The notes under the pieces were generated by a model that made no database searches, was not told the DNA's origin, and was given only the letters and a program-made list of their open reading frames with translations. Source: Notolepis coatsorum (lineage: Eukaryota > Chordata > Actinopteri > Aulopiformes > Paralepididae). From it: a DNA stretch of 64,000 nt. This document shows, in pieces, positions 42,411 through 52,664 of this stretch; positions within the stretch are counted from its first letter, which is position 1; the number at the start of each line of letters is the position of its first letter. A program made the translations under genes and the position numbers. The stretch lies in assembly GCA_963971535.1 (NCBI GenBank), contig OZ020585.1:155235083-155299082 (forward strand), given 5' to 3'.

Positions 42411-42753
42411 CAGTCTATACTGGGTGTTTGAAGAGGTAAGATGGTCGCTCATCATCTCTAAACATATCTTTGGTCTAAAAGAACGTTATGATGGTTTAAA
42501 TGTGTAAATAAGTTGCCGGGCAATGAACCAGTTGTATATAATAAGTATCTATGTTAAAGATGAGCAGTTGTGCACTTTTTGTAAAGCTATTTAGCAGTGG
42601 TGACGATCTTTTGTGTATGACACATGTGGTGTAGTCCTCGACCTGACGTTGTGGCATATTTCCTCTCTGCAGCCTGTGAGCTGAGGGCTCCATCTTGTGG
42701 CCAAGATAAAACAAGACAAGACATAACACTGTCTTGTGATATCTGTTTAACAG
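42411..42753 (+). other. Intron-containing copy of a two-exon segment
   Basis: Exon-like bases 42,411-42,435 (CAGTCTATACTGGGTGTTTG then AAGAG) are followed by a GTAAG donor. A 237-base intron-like stretch ends in TTTCCTCTCTGCAG at 42,672. The second exon-like block (42,673-42,753) ends in CAG before GTAAATGAG, another donor-like site. The identity of the transcript is unknown and no long frame is present. Confidence 0.65.
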
Positions 42754-42840
42754 GTAAATGAGTGAATCTTATTAGTGGTTTTGTATTATTTTAATGTATT
42801 GTTTTATTCCATGTGTTATTTCAATGTTGATTCAAAATGG

Positions 42841-42946
42841 CAGTCTATACTGGGTGTTTGAAGAGCCTGTGAGCTGAGGGCGTCATCTTGTGGCCAAGAT
42901 AAAACAAGACAAGACATAACACTGTCTTGTGATATCTGTTTAACAG
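42841..42946 (+). other. Intron-less copy of the same two exons
   Basis: The 25-base exon 1 end (42,841-42,865) is joined directly to the 81-base exon 2 (42,866-42,946), exactly as splicing at the GTAAG/CTGCAG sites of 42,411-42,753 would give. Only one or two bases differ (GGGCTCCATC against GGGCGTCATC). Afterwards the sequence departs into GGCAAATAAATATG, perhaps a third exon with a poly(A) signal. Confidence 0.7.
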
Positions 42947-43117
42947 GGCAAATAAATATGCTGAAATGGATCACGGCCTGTCTTCACTTCCTATGCACGA
43001 CCGACATTGAAGAGTAGGCCTTAAACCAGCTACATCACTACTAGAACAGATTGCACATGCTAATGGTTTGAGGGTGATGATGAAGAGTAGGGGCCTGACG
43101 GGACAATAAAGTGCTAA

Positions 43118-43342
43118 CTATAAAAAGCTTTTACTCATCTGGTCAATAGCTTTTTCAGCATCTAATGAGACTGGAGACTCACTGGAACCGGCCTCTAACA
43201 TAATCAGTGCACTACCCTCTCCAAACCAAGTGCAGAATATCTTAGTCAGGATCTTATAATCACAATTTAACAGGCTTAAGGGACAATGATTAGCCATTAT
43301 AATTGGATCTCTACCTGGTTTTGGTAACAAATGGCCCTGCAC
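43118..43342 (-). pseudogene. L1/Tx1 ORF2 fragment, RT fingers/palm
   Basis: LLPKPGRDP, then PLSLLNCDYKILTKIF, then VSLDAEKAID are the conserved opening motifs of L1-type RT, with substitutions (Gly/Cys changes and MSKSFL at the end). It is a degenerate fragment. Confidence 0.82.
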
Positions 43343-44433
43343 CTAGAGGGGAGCATGGATTCAGATTCTAACATTTCATTGAATAACAACAATAAGTATG
43401 GAGAAAGCTGCTCTTTAAGACACTTATATTTCTATTCTATTCCCAGGCCGTTGTTCCCTGGAGTTCTTCCTCAAGGCCGTCTTCATGATTGCAATCTCAA
43501 TCTCAGCCAGTGTATTATTCAAGTATATCCCTATCAACCTAACTAACTCCAATGTCCAATAACAATTCAGCTTAATTTGCATTGTTTACTCTACCATATC
43601 GTTTGGAGTAATACTTTTTAAAGGATTGATTAATTATAGCTGCATCACATTGTAAGATACCATTCTTGATGAGCTAACATCCTCCCTGCCTTAATTGTCT
43701 CCTGTTTCAAAATATAATCTACACAGATGAAAAAGAGCAAATGGCGTCTCCTAATGTATAAGCTTCTGCAAGTCTGCCCTATGGTGAGGAGTGAGTTCCT
43801 CAAATACAAGGTGCTCCTCTAATCTGTTGAGTTTTAAATTGTATTGAGATTTTACCTCACCACACTTTCTTTCCTCAGCTGATGAAAGGCGAATAAACTA
43901 GCCCCCCACAGGTGGCCTTGAAGTGGCTACATTTAAATTTGACACCAAAAGATATGAGGGAGATACATTTTTCATGTTTAAGAAGCGATTTGTATTGAGT
44001 CGCCACGGTCTGGATTGACATTCTGAACCAATTTTGAATACATCATAATGTAATCTATCCTTGAGTACGAGTTATGCGCCCCAGAATAAAAAAGTGTACT
44101 CTCGCACATCTGGCTTGACTAGGCGCCATACATCTATTACCACAAGCTGAGGCAGAAACTACTTCACAGCAGCATATTTCTGTGAGGGGAGGGGTGGCCT
44201 GGATCGATTCAACGCAGGGTCAGAAACCAAATTGAAATCACCGGCTATAATGAGAGGACCTTCCATGGACTGAGATATCATTGGCCATAAAGAAGCAAAT
44301 AACTTTGATTGTTTGCGTATTTGGGGCATAATAGGTTCATCAGTATTAGCTTTTCAGTTTATAACCAGCCTGAAACAATTATATATCTTCCCTCCTGGAC
44401 ATAATGTATACTGGTGGATTTAAAAGGCTTCCT

Positions 44434-44745
44434 TTACCACCAGGAGAGCAGAATACCTGTCCTACCCATCTCTATAGTCTTTATGTATTCTGATGGATTC
44501 AGATGAGTCTCCTGCAGCATGGTAATATCACTTTTCAATATTTTTAATTGCAATTTGAAATATACCAGTATTTTATGTGTTTTAGTTGTATTTTGGATGC
44601 CATTTACATTTAGGCTAACCAAGGTAACTTTGTTCAATCGTGTATATCCATTCAATAAAAAGTGCATTGTGTAAACCAATATGCTGATAGTATAGTGTGC
44701 CCCTGGGGGGCGCCCCATCACAGGCCACACGCTAGCTCTGTCCAT
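44434..44745 (-). pseudogene. L1/Tx1 ORF2 fragment, AP endonuclease start
   Basis: LVSLNVNGIQN and then DITMLQETHL are the first two motifs of the apurinic-type endonuclease of L1 ORF2, including the Asn and Glu metal-site residues. The frame is lost afterwards. Confidence 0.82.
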
Positions 44746-45903
44746 GAGCTTTGTATGTACAGTATATAGAAAGCTCTATAACAAACTGCCACGGATTCTG
44801 AGGGGTAAGTCAATAACTCGTCCTAACTAAATATTGCAAGTTCACATTGTGTTTTCGAAGGGATCAGGAGAAACCTCAAAGAGTCTCGACAAAGGCCGGG
44901 GGGGGGGGGGGGTGAAAACACAAGCTGCTGCTGAAATACAATATAAGTCTCCTTTCAAATCTTCCAGCCGAGATGTTCTTCTGTGGTTTTCTGTTAAAGC
45001 TCGACGAACGCTCTGTGTTGCTAATGTAACACATTACTATCACTGTTAACCTGTCAGGTCAACCTGCTGATCTTACTGGCGACCAGTGGTGGCAGCACGA
45101 GCGTCCGCTGACTGGAGGATTTGAAAGGTAATCACTGAGGCCGATCATTATCATATCATGGGGTGCTCACATAACATACATATCAAATTGTATTGATGTT
45201 ATTAACCATTCAACTTATTTCACAATCCTCATTACATTCATATCACCTAACATTATAGCTTCTAAAGGTAGAGTTTTCTGTACTTTTCACAGTGTACTGA
45301 CCTGAAACACATAGTAGGCCTAATGGTCACATGCAATGAAGACACGACCTGTTCACGTTCCGGTCCAAATCTCCTCTGGGGAGAGGGCAGAAACCGTCAC
45401 ATAAGGGGGACATGGCGCATCACCTGAACTAATTGGTTCCGCCCTCCACTTCCTGCATAATCTATGGCTTCTCCTCACAGTAAATGTGAAATTAGTTAAT
45501 TATATTAGCATGCAGCTGGCAACATGAAGTCTACCACAATCCTTCTAATAATAATAATTAGATATAAACAATTGCAAAGATTACATATTCTTGAGAGTAC
45601 CACATGCACGTCTCCTCGATTCCTCTGCAGAAACACCTTGAGGAGCGCTGGCCATCCCACATTGGCTGTTTATTGGTGGCTGCTCCACTAATCGCTGGTC
45701 TCTCCACCATAGTAAACATATGATGATGGTGACGGGGAGGCTGGTCAGGATCTGGCATTGATCTTAACGTGCAATGTGCACAATCTCCTGGGGGCCGGCT
45801 GGTTGCTAGGTCGGTCTAGTACAGTATGTAGCATAGGATCTTGTCCAGCGTGATATACTGTAACTATCCTCCACCTCAGCACCTTCTTTCAGCCCCACAA
45901 GTC
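44746..45903. other. Unassigned sequence within the L1 relic
   Basis: In L1 order this should be the rest of ORF1, but I recognise no coding sequence. A G-run lies at 44,899-44,913. Much of it is probably inserted or decayed. Confidence 0.35.
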
Positions 45904-46272
45904 TCATATTGTTTTGATGGCTTCTGTTCTCCATGTCATCCACTTTGTGCTGTAAAGTCTTGATCTGCTTGGTAGCTTGGGACAGCTCAGCGGTGGATCT
46001 CTCCCCCTAATCCTGCCTAATCTTTTAAGTATAGCTCTAGTATCTTTGTTAAGGCTGGAAATTAACTTGGAAATGCTGCCCATTTGAGTTCCAGAATCTT
46101 TGAGCTGTGCAGCTATATTTATGACCCATTTTGTGTCTTCTGACTCGTCCTCACTTTCCACCTGTCGCTCAGTGGTGTAGTAGGCCAACTTGGCCCTGGG
46201 GGACGCCATGTTATCAACCAGACCAGACCAGCTTGGCCCATTTTTCTTCTTATTGCTTTTGGTATTTTTCAT
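45904..46272 (-). pseudogene. L1/Tx1 ORF1 N-terminal fragment
   Basis: A Lys/Ser-rich start and an acidic segment (VESEDESEDTKW) lead to a helix-forming region (GSISKLISSLNKDTRAILKR). Together these resemble the N-terminal part of Tx1-type ORF1. Its location upstream of the endonuclease fragment supports this. It ends at a stop after ~120 residues. Confidence 0.5.
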
Positions 46273-46813
46273 TTAATTTCAAACCTTTATTTATACAGGT
46301 AAAAATGTCATTGGCATATTTACAAGAGCGACCTGATCCACCAAACAAACATAACAAATACATAAAACAAGTTCCAGACAAATACAAGACAAGTAACACA
46401 ACTAAAAGTCTAAGAGAGGCTAAAATCTAGATCAATTAAATTAAGCGCAAGCACAAGAACAGGCCCCCATGGATGCCATTTCAATATTGCGTATAAGAAG
46501 TTTAAAATCCCCAATGTCCAATTTGATTTCAGCTGGTTCTAGGCATACCCGGTTATTTGATCATTATGTTACCCACATCCAATATTGCAGATCAAATATG
46601 ACTCAAGATCCAGCAATATCATATCAAATGTACCACCAAAATTTTTGTAAGAAACATATTTTAGGTTCAACTTTAAGTAGAACATTTTAAAGTTGACAAG
46701 CGAATAAGCTGCCATTTTCTTTTTGTAAACACGTAATTAGTTTAACCATGTTATTGTAATAAAACTGAATAAAAGGCAATGGTAATACAGTTAGTCTTGG
46801 CGGTATGGTTGTC
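46273..46813. other. Unassigned AT-rich sequence
   Basis: No gene or element ends recognised. A stretch near 46,290-46,440 looks like dispersed fish repeat sequence, but I cannot name it. Confidence 0.35.
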
Positions 46814-46817
46814 TTAA

Positions 46818-47706
46818 CACTTTGAGTGCCACTCCGGGTTTTCCTTTTTACCCCCTGAATGCCACGGTCCGCTCCAATGTTAACGTTAATATCGCCTAAT
46901 CTATGTTTTAAATTATGGCTATGTGTCTAATCTGCCCGTCGCTTATCAAAGACTGCTTTTCCAGTCAGTGCTGTCAAGGCAGATTGGTTTTTTATCACTT
47001 CATTTCCGTTTCAGAGCATTTAGAAAAGCACTCGTTTTGAGATACAAAAAAAAAACAGTTCATTCTGGACCATTCTGTGAAAATCGTCTTTTACTGTAAT
47101 TCCAGAACGTTGTTATTTGTCGGCCTATTTATGAATCGCTTTCAAATAAACGCTAGATGATCAGTATTATACGTGCACGCAAGCACATTCGGGCCGCGCA
47201 CGGATAATCGCCGTTTTCATTTCCTCTTCGACTTTTACATTGAAACCGAAAGAGCCCATTTCACAAAACAGCCTATATCTTCATCAAAATTAGTCTGATT
47301 ATCCTAACACTGATAACATAGATTCCTTACCTGACATCAGATGGTATCCAACTGGTATATTCCAATTCCTGATCACCATTCGAAAAAATCGATAAGTGTA
47401 TTGATCCAACGTGTGTACAGTGCAGTATATGATTCCGCGGGGCTCAGAGCCCCCTGAATGAACGCTGGTACTCCGGCTGCATCAGTGGACTGGAAAATGT
47501 GGAGTACCGTTTTTTTTTCCTATCCATTTTCATTGAGTCCATTCCAAAATCCCTTATGTCATCTGGGAGACGATAGAGGGCGCTTTTTTCCACATATGAT
47601 CGCCGGCGCCGCTCGGGTATACTCGGGTAGGCTCGCGTGATGCAATATGATTTCAGATCGCAAAAAAAAAAAAAAAAAAAAATCTCGTGTGTGGCAGTGA
47701 AAGTGT
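46818..47706. mobile_element. Non-autonomous piggyBac-like element
   Basis: The ends CACTTTGAGTGCCAC and GTGGCAGTGAAAGTG are inverse with one or two mismatches. The flanks are TTAA (46,814-46,817) and TTAT (47,707-47,710), fitting a TTAA target with one later change. No transposase frame is visible. Confidence 0.65.
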
Positions 47707-47710
47707 TATG

Positions 47711-49394
47711 GGGGTGCTCTCTGCTGCAAGATAGTTAAAGCACAACTTCGTACAGAGATGATAAAGCATAACAGCACACTGAAGCTAAACAGCAGGGAGC
47801 CCTGCAAATGAATCCCCCATACGGGGTGTAACTTACACAGTACAACATTAGGGTAATTGCATACGGTACCAAGCAGAACCACAGCAGATGGAGGCTGGGG
47901 TTATGGCGGGGTCGCCGGTACAGTAGCAGCAAAATACTTGGCACAACATCAGTGTGTGTGAATAGACTGCCGTGTGGGTGGGATGATGAGGCTGTCGCAG
48001 CTCCACACAGACACCCTGCCAGCACATAATGCCTTCTATACAGTGAAATGTATTCATACTGCTCATCGTTTAACATTCAGCAGAAAATACAGGCAGAAAA
48101 GTGTTCTTGTGCTGCCGTTTAGCATTTGATATTTGCACCCGGCTGTACTGTTCTGGCCCCACCCCAATCTGGGACACTCTTTGGAGGTGGGTGGGGGCTC
48201 ACCCCAATCTGTGACACTCTTCGGAGGTGGGTCGGGGCTAACCCCAATCTGGGACACTCTTCGGAGGTGGGTGGGGGCTCGTTGGGGTGGGGAAGAGCAA
48301 TCTGATCCCAGGAGAAAAGTGTTGCTGCTCAGCTACCTGCCGCCATGTTTAACTAATTTTAAACTTGTACTTAAGTTAGTCAGTGTAACATAGCCTGCAT
48401 GTATTTCTTTGTTATTCCACTGTTTTTCAAATATTAGTTATTTCTTGTTAGTAAGTTTATTTTTACTTGCTTTACTTAAGTTGCTTTACTAATTGTGCAA
48501 ATAAAAATATAAGTGCAAATGTATTTTTTTGTTCATCTCCCTCTGACTGGCGATATGGTTCCGTTAGCCTTTTGCTAAAGCTATAATTAAATTGTAAACA
48601 GAGTTGTAAGTTGGTAGTGCCCTGCTATCACATAGACACCCCTCCATCCCAGTCTCCCCACCCTCCCTCTCACTCTCAAGCCTACATTGTGCATTTTTCA
48701 AGATCATGTAGTAGGCAGAGACAGACTGAAACTGTTTTCCTTTACATCTTTAAAACGTCGCTGAGAGATAATGAGTGATAAGAGTTTGTCCTTCAGTGAT
48801 GTCATCAGAGGACACTGAATCCTTGTGTTATTTACAGCTCAATGACATGATGTCGATGGAATAACGCAGCATAGCCTAAAGGTTTATGGAGGGATGCTGT
48901 TGGTAAAATTAGAGTATAGATGGTATTACGTTACCATTGACTAATGAAAAGTTCTTGTTGTCTTGTCAATGTAACATAATAGGAAACGGTAGCCAAAGTA
49001 ACAAAAAGATGTTTAATTATATTTACCATGGTTTAAAGTGAAGGGATAACATAAAGATGACGACAAACAAACCACAGGACTGTACAGACAGGATCAGCCA
49101 CCACACACAGGGGAGAACAGAACACATATGCACAAGGGGATGACGAGAACAAGAAACACCTGGGCTGATTACAAATGGATACACATGGGAGGGAAAACGA
49201 CAAAGAACTACAAGACCAAGACAGGGGACTACAACCAGACATCACACATCACACTGGGGAACACCTGATCAGGATACAAACACATGAAGACAGGATACAA
49301 ACACACCCACACGTAACAGATGGGTTTCTTGTCCACGTCAGACTTCCCCCGCATTAAGGAGGCAAAAAGGAACGTAATCCTGGTCAGAACAATG
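47711..49394. other. Largely unassigned sequence
   Basis: No convincing gene. It holds a three-copy tandem repeat at 48,161-48,280 and a stretch (49,050-49,370) of ACACAGGGGAGAACAGAACA type that resembles LTR-retrotransposon sequence in fish but is too diverged to classify. Confidence 0.4.
48161..48280. repeat. 40-bp tandem repeat, three copies
   Basis: Unit ACCCCAATCTGGGACACTCT then TCGGAGGTGGGTGGGGGCTC, period exactly 40, with few substitutions. Confidence 0.95.
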
Positions 49395-49402
49395 GGGCAG
49401 AC

Positions 49403-51429
49403 TAGGGGTGCACCGATGTATCGGTCGAGTATCGGTATCGGCCGATAAGTGCCTTGTTGACTGCAATCGGCCTATCGGCCGATAAGCTTGAATGTGCCGA
49501 TGGCAGTAGCCGATAAATATCCATTAATTTGTGTAGCGTCAAAAGACAAAAAAAAGTTCACTCGCGACCTGCACAACGCCGTCCCCAGTCCCCCACACAC
49601 ACACACACACACAAGCTACTGCATCAAAGTTACTACTTATGATTAACAAGGCATTCGTTTTGTGGCATTAACGTTATATAGTTAGTGTTACACGTTCAAT
49701 AACATCAGCATATTATTTACCCGAACGTAGCAAGCATTATGCGTTCATACTAGCTCAGTTCCTTCCGTTGCTCATAGAGCCCTGAGTTTTACCCATTCTG
49801 CAATCTGTTAATAAAGTTTTCAATCAGACACATGTATAGAAAGGCTTTGTTTTATTATAACATTCGTTGCAGTAAAATCATTATGCCTCGTTTAAGTCAT
49901 CCTGCGGAGCTAAAAGCTAAACGTCGGCCGCGCCGCCGTTGTTGTTGTTGCTAGAGCTGCCGCGATAACCGCATTACCGCAGTATCGCTGTTGCATCACG
50001 CCCACCGCAGAGTTGGGCTGAATACCGCATCACCGCTGTTTTTTTTTATAATAACAAAGTAGCGCCCAGACGTTGGACTTGCGGCTCTGCAGATATACCC
50101 TACTCGGTTCCAAGCGACCCTATTGGGTAGAAGTGGTACCAGAAAAGTCATGTGAAACATTGCAGACCACTGATTGGTCAGAAGAGAGACGCGTCACACG
50201 TTGGAGTCTCTGAACAAAAACAGAAAGCCGCCATCTTTACTGCCTCGCTAAGGATGTATTTCATTCAGGATTTGTTTGCGACAGCACCAAGTGTAATAAA
50301 CAGAAAAGGATGGATTCACTGTGTATTCTGCCTCATTTATTGATGAAACAAAACCGACATCAACCCAATTTACCACCGAGCGGAGAGTTTAGTGTCACAA
50401 CAAGATCGCTGATGTGTTAAGTTTGTTGTTGTTATTAGCCTAATACTAACGTCAGCAGATATACACGAGAGGTAACGTTAAACCCGGGTTGCTTGGTAGA
50501 ATAGACACAATGAGGTAACGTTAGCTTTAGCACAATAGACACAACGAGAGTCTGGTTAATGTTGTTATTGATTGATTGATTGAAACTGTGTTAAACTCTG
50601 GCTTGCTGCAAGCCCTCGGACATGGCTATGCCCACGGAGCTTTCAGTGTACACAAGCGGCCCCGCCTGCATCCCCACACGGACACAAACGGAGTAGTACC
50701 TGGCTGCAGTGGAAAAGGAACGAAGTACCAGGTACCTAAAGCGGGTCGAGTCGAGTAGGTACTATGCAGTGGAAAAGCGCCATTAGACTAGAGGCAGGCT
50801 ATATGCTATAAAGAGTAGACTACTAAAAAAAAAAAATGCATTCAAATTTTATTTTTTTTTTGTGCGCACTGTGCGGTAATAACCGCGGCGATAGGAAATA
50901 TTTTGCAAATTTGTGCGGTAAGGAAAATATCAATACCGCGGCAGCTCTAGTTGTTGTAGAATACCTCTCGTCAAAATCAATGGCGGACAAAAGCGGAAGT
51001 AAAAAATGTATACGCGCTTGCCGATTGGTGGTAACAGCAGAGGCGGGTGCAAGCGGTGTGTGACGTAATTGGCAGAATCGACTGTCAATCAAAATTTCAT
51101 TGGTTGAGACAATAGTATCCAGCTGCAGCCCAGCCGGTAGACCATACTGGGAGAACTAGTATCCAGCTGCAGCCCTGCAGAACATACTGGGAGAGAGATA
51201 GTGCTATTTCTTGATGTTTCCTTTTTTTAAGTAAGTAAAGAGGCCTATGTTCATATCGGTGAGCACAATTTGTAACACAAATATAGTAGTTTCATAAAAA
51301 AATATATATATTACAAAAAATATATATATTAAAAGAAAATTTAAATGTTGCCACAAATATCGGTATCAGCCGATTGTGTTAGTTGAACAATCGGTATCGG
51401 TGGCAAATTTTCATATCGGTGCATCCCTA
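49403..51429. mobile_element. 2.0-kb hAT element with TATCGG-rich ends
   Basis: Inverted termini TAGGGGTGCACCGAT and ATCGGTGCATCCCTA have one mismatch. A perfect 8-bp duplication GGGCAGAC lies at 49,395-49,402 and 51,430-51,437. GGCCGATA motifs are dense at both ends. Another hAT element is nested inside. No transposase remains. Confidence 0.92.
49952..50949. mobile_element. Nested hAT MITE (TAGAGCTGCCGCG ends)
   Basis: TAGAGCTGCCGCG at the left is perfectly inverted at the right. The flanks GTTGTTGC and GTTGTTGT fit an 8-bp duplication with one change. CCGCAGTATCGC/ACCGCGG motifs occur subterminally. Its centre (50,298-50,420) resembles 35,370-35,480. Confidence 0.88.
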
Positions 51430-51549
51430 GGGCAGACAACAACATATTTGCATTTGTTAGCCATGCTAGCGAACCAATCAATCCATGCCAATGCAAGATA
51501 TATAAAAGGTGAAGGACTCACAGCCATGCTGATCTGGCAAAATGATATC

Positions 51550-52570
51550 TGTAACTGAGGGGTACAATTCCCTGACTGTATTGATAAGTATGGTATCATT
51601 AAACCACTACCGCTTTATGTACTTTAATTACTGGCCATACAGTACATGATATATAAATATGATGAACACTTCCCACAATGAATCGGTTCCACACAAAGGT
51701 GTAATCAAGTATTTATTGCAGCAAAAGGTACATAATATACTTCTCTGTATCTTACTTTGGATGCGCTTATAAGGCAAAGGAATGTGCGTAGGCAAATCAA
51801 TAATGAATGTCCATTCTCTGGTTACGCAGGAGGTAATTATACAACCTGAATCTTAGGGAATTATATCTATGGTACACTAGTAATATATAGCGGGAGATAC
51901 TGGAAGGGTCCCCCCGGTTGTAAGCCAGCAGGGGTAGAGGATCTGTCGGTAGTAGAGAGTCTGGTCAACGATGACTAAGGAGACTCCAAGTACAGGAGAC
52001 GGTGCAATAGCCTCTTGATCCACAGACGAATACAGCTATTCTCCGTAGACTGTAGCTCCACAGTGAAGAAAGCTAGCCGGCCTCAGGCTCTCTGAGGCGC
52101 AGACTCGACTGGTCTCCTCACAGTTATTAATTCGCACGCGGTCTCAATGCTCTATTTGGGGCCAAACAGGCCATACTTCACCGCACGGAGTATCGTGGGT
52201 GAGGCTTCAACTTATTGGGTAACTCTACGACTTCTGACTAAGTGCTTCTGTATTCACCTGCGCCATATTTATATGCACGGCGAACAAACTAGTGCCAACC
52301 TCATTTCTGTCTCGTATCCCTGGGCAAGGCCGGGCATGCACAGACATGTCTTGACGGTGGCCTTGAACCTGACTCTGGAGGCATGGCTCTGGCGCCTGTG
52401 GACCGCTGTCCAATAGGAGAACGAAATATTATGGTCTGTACTAGGCTAAAGGGACATTCCGTGTATATGTACAAGGAATATACAAGGGATATCAAACGAT
52501 ATACAAATACTATGCAATATATATCAATAAATAAATATATATATTCGGTTTAATCTGATCCTTTGTAACA
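51550..52570 (-). repeat. BEL LTR, left copy
   Basis: It begins TGTAACTGAGG and ends TTTGTAACA on the plus strand. A purine stretch (AGGAGGCGGC, minus strand) adjoins its inner end as the polypurine tract. Compared with the middle LTR, 332 bases are missing after CTCCTCACAG at 52,123. Confidence 0.88.
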
Positions 52571-52664
52571 GCCGCCTCCTAATTAGTCCCACCTAATTAG
52601 CTAAGCAGAGACAGATTAACCGCACTGTCCACTACTCAATGTCTGTTGTGAGGGGTCGGGCAGT

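Noticed and set aside
51490..51545. Host promoter with ATATATAAAAGG before the BEL LTR
   Set aside because: A TATA-like match alone in AT-rich DNA. No gene follows; the retrotransposon begins directly.
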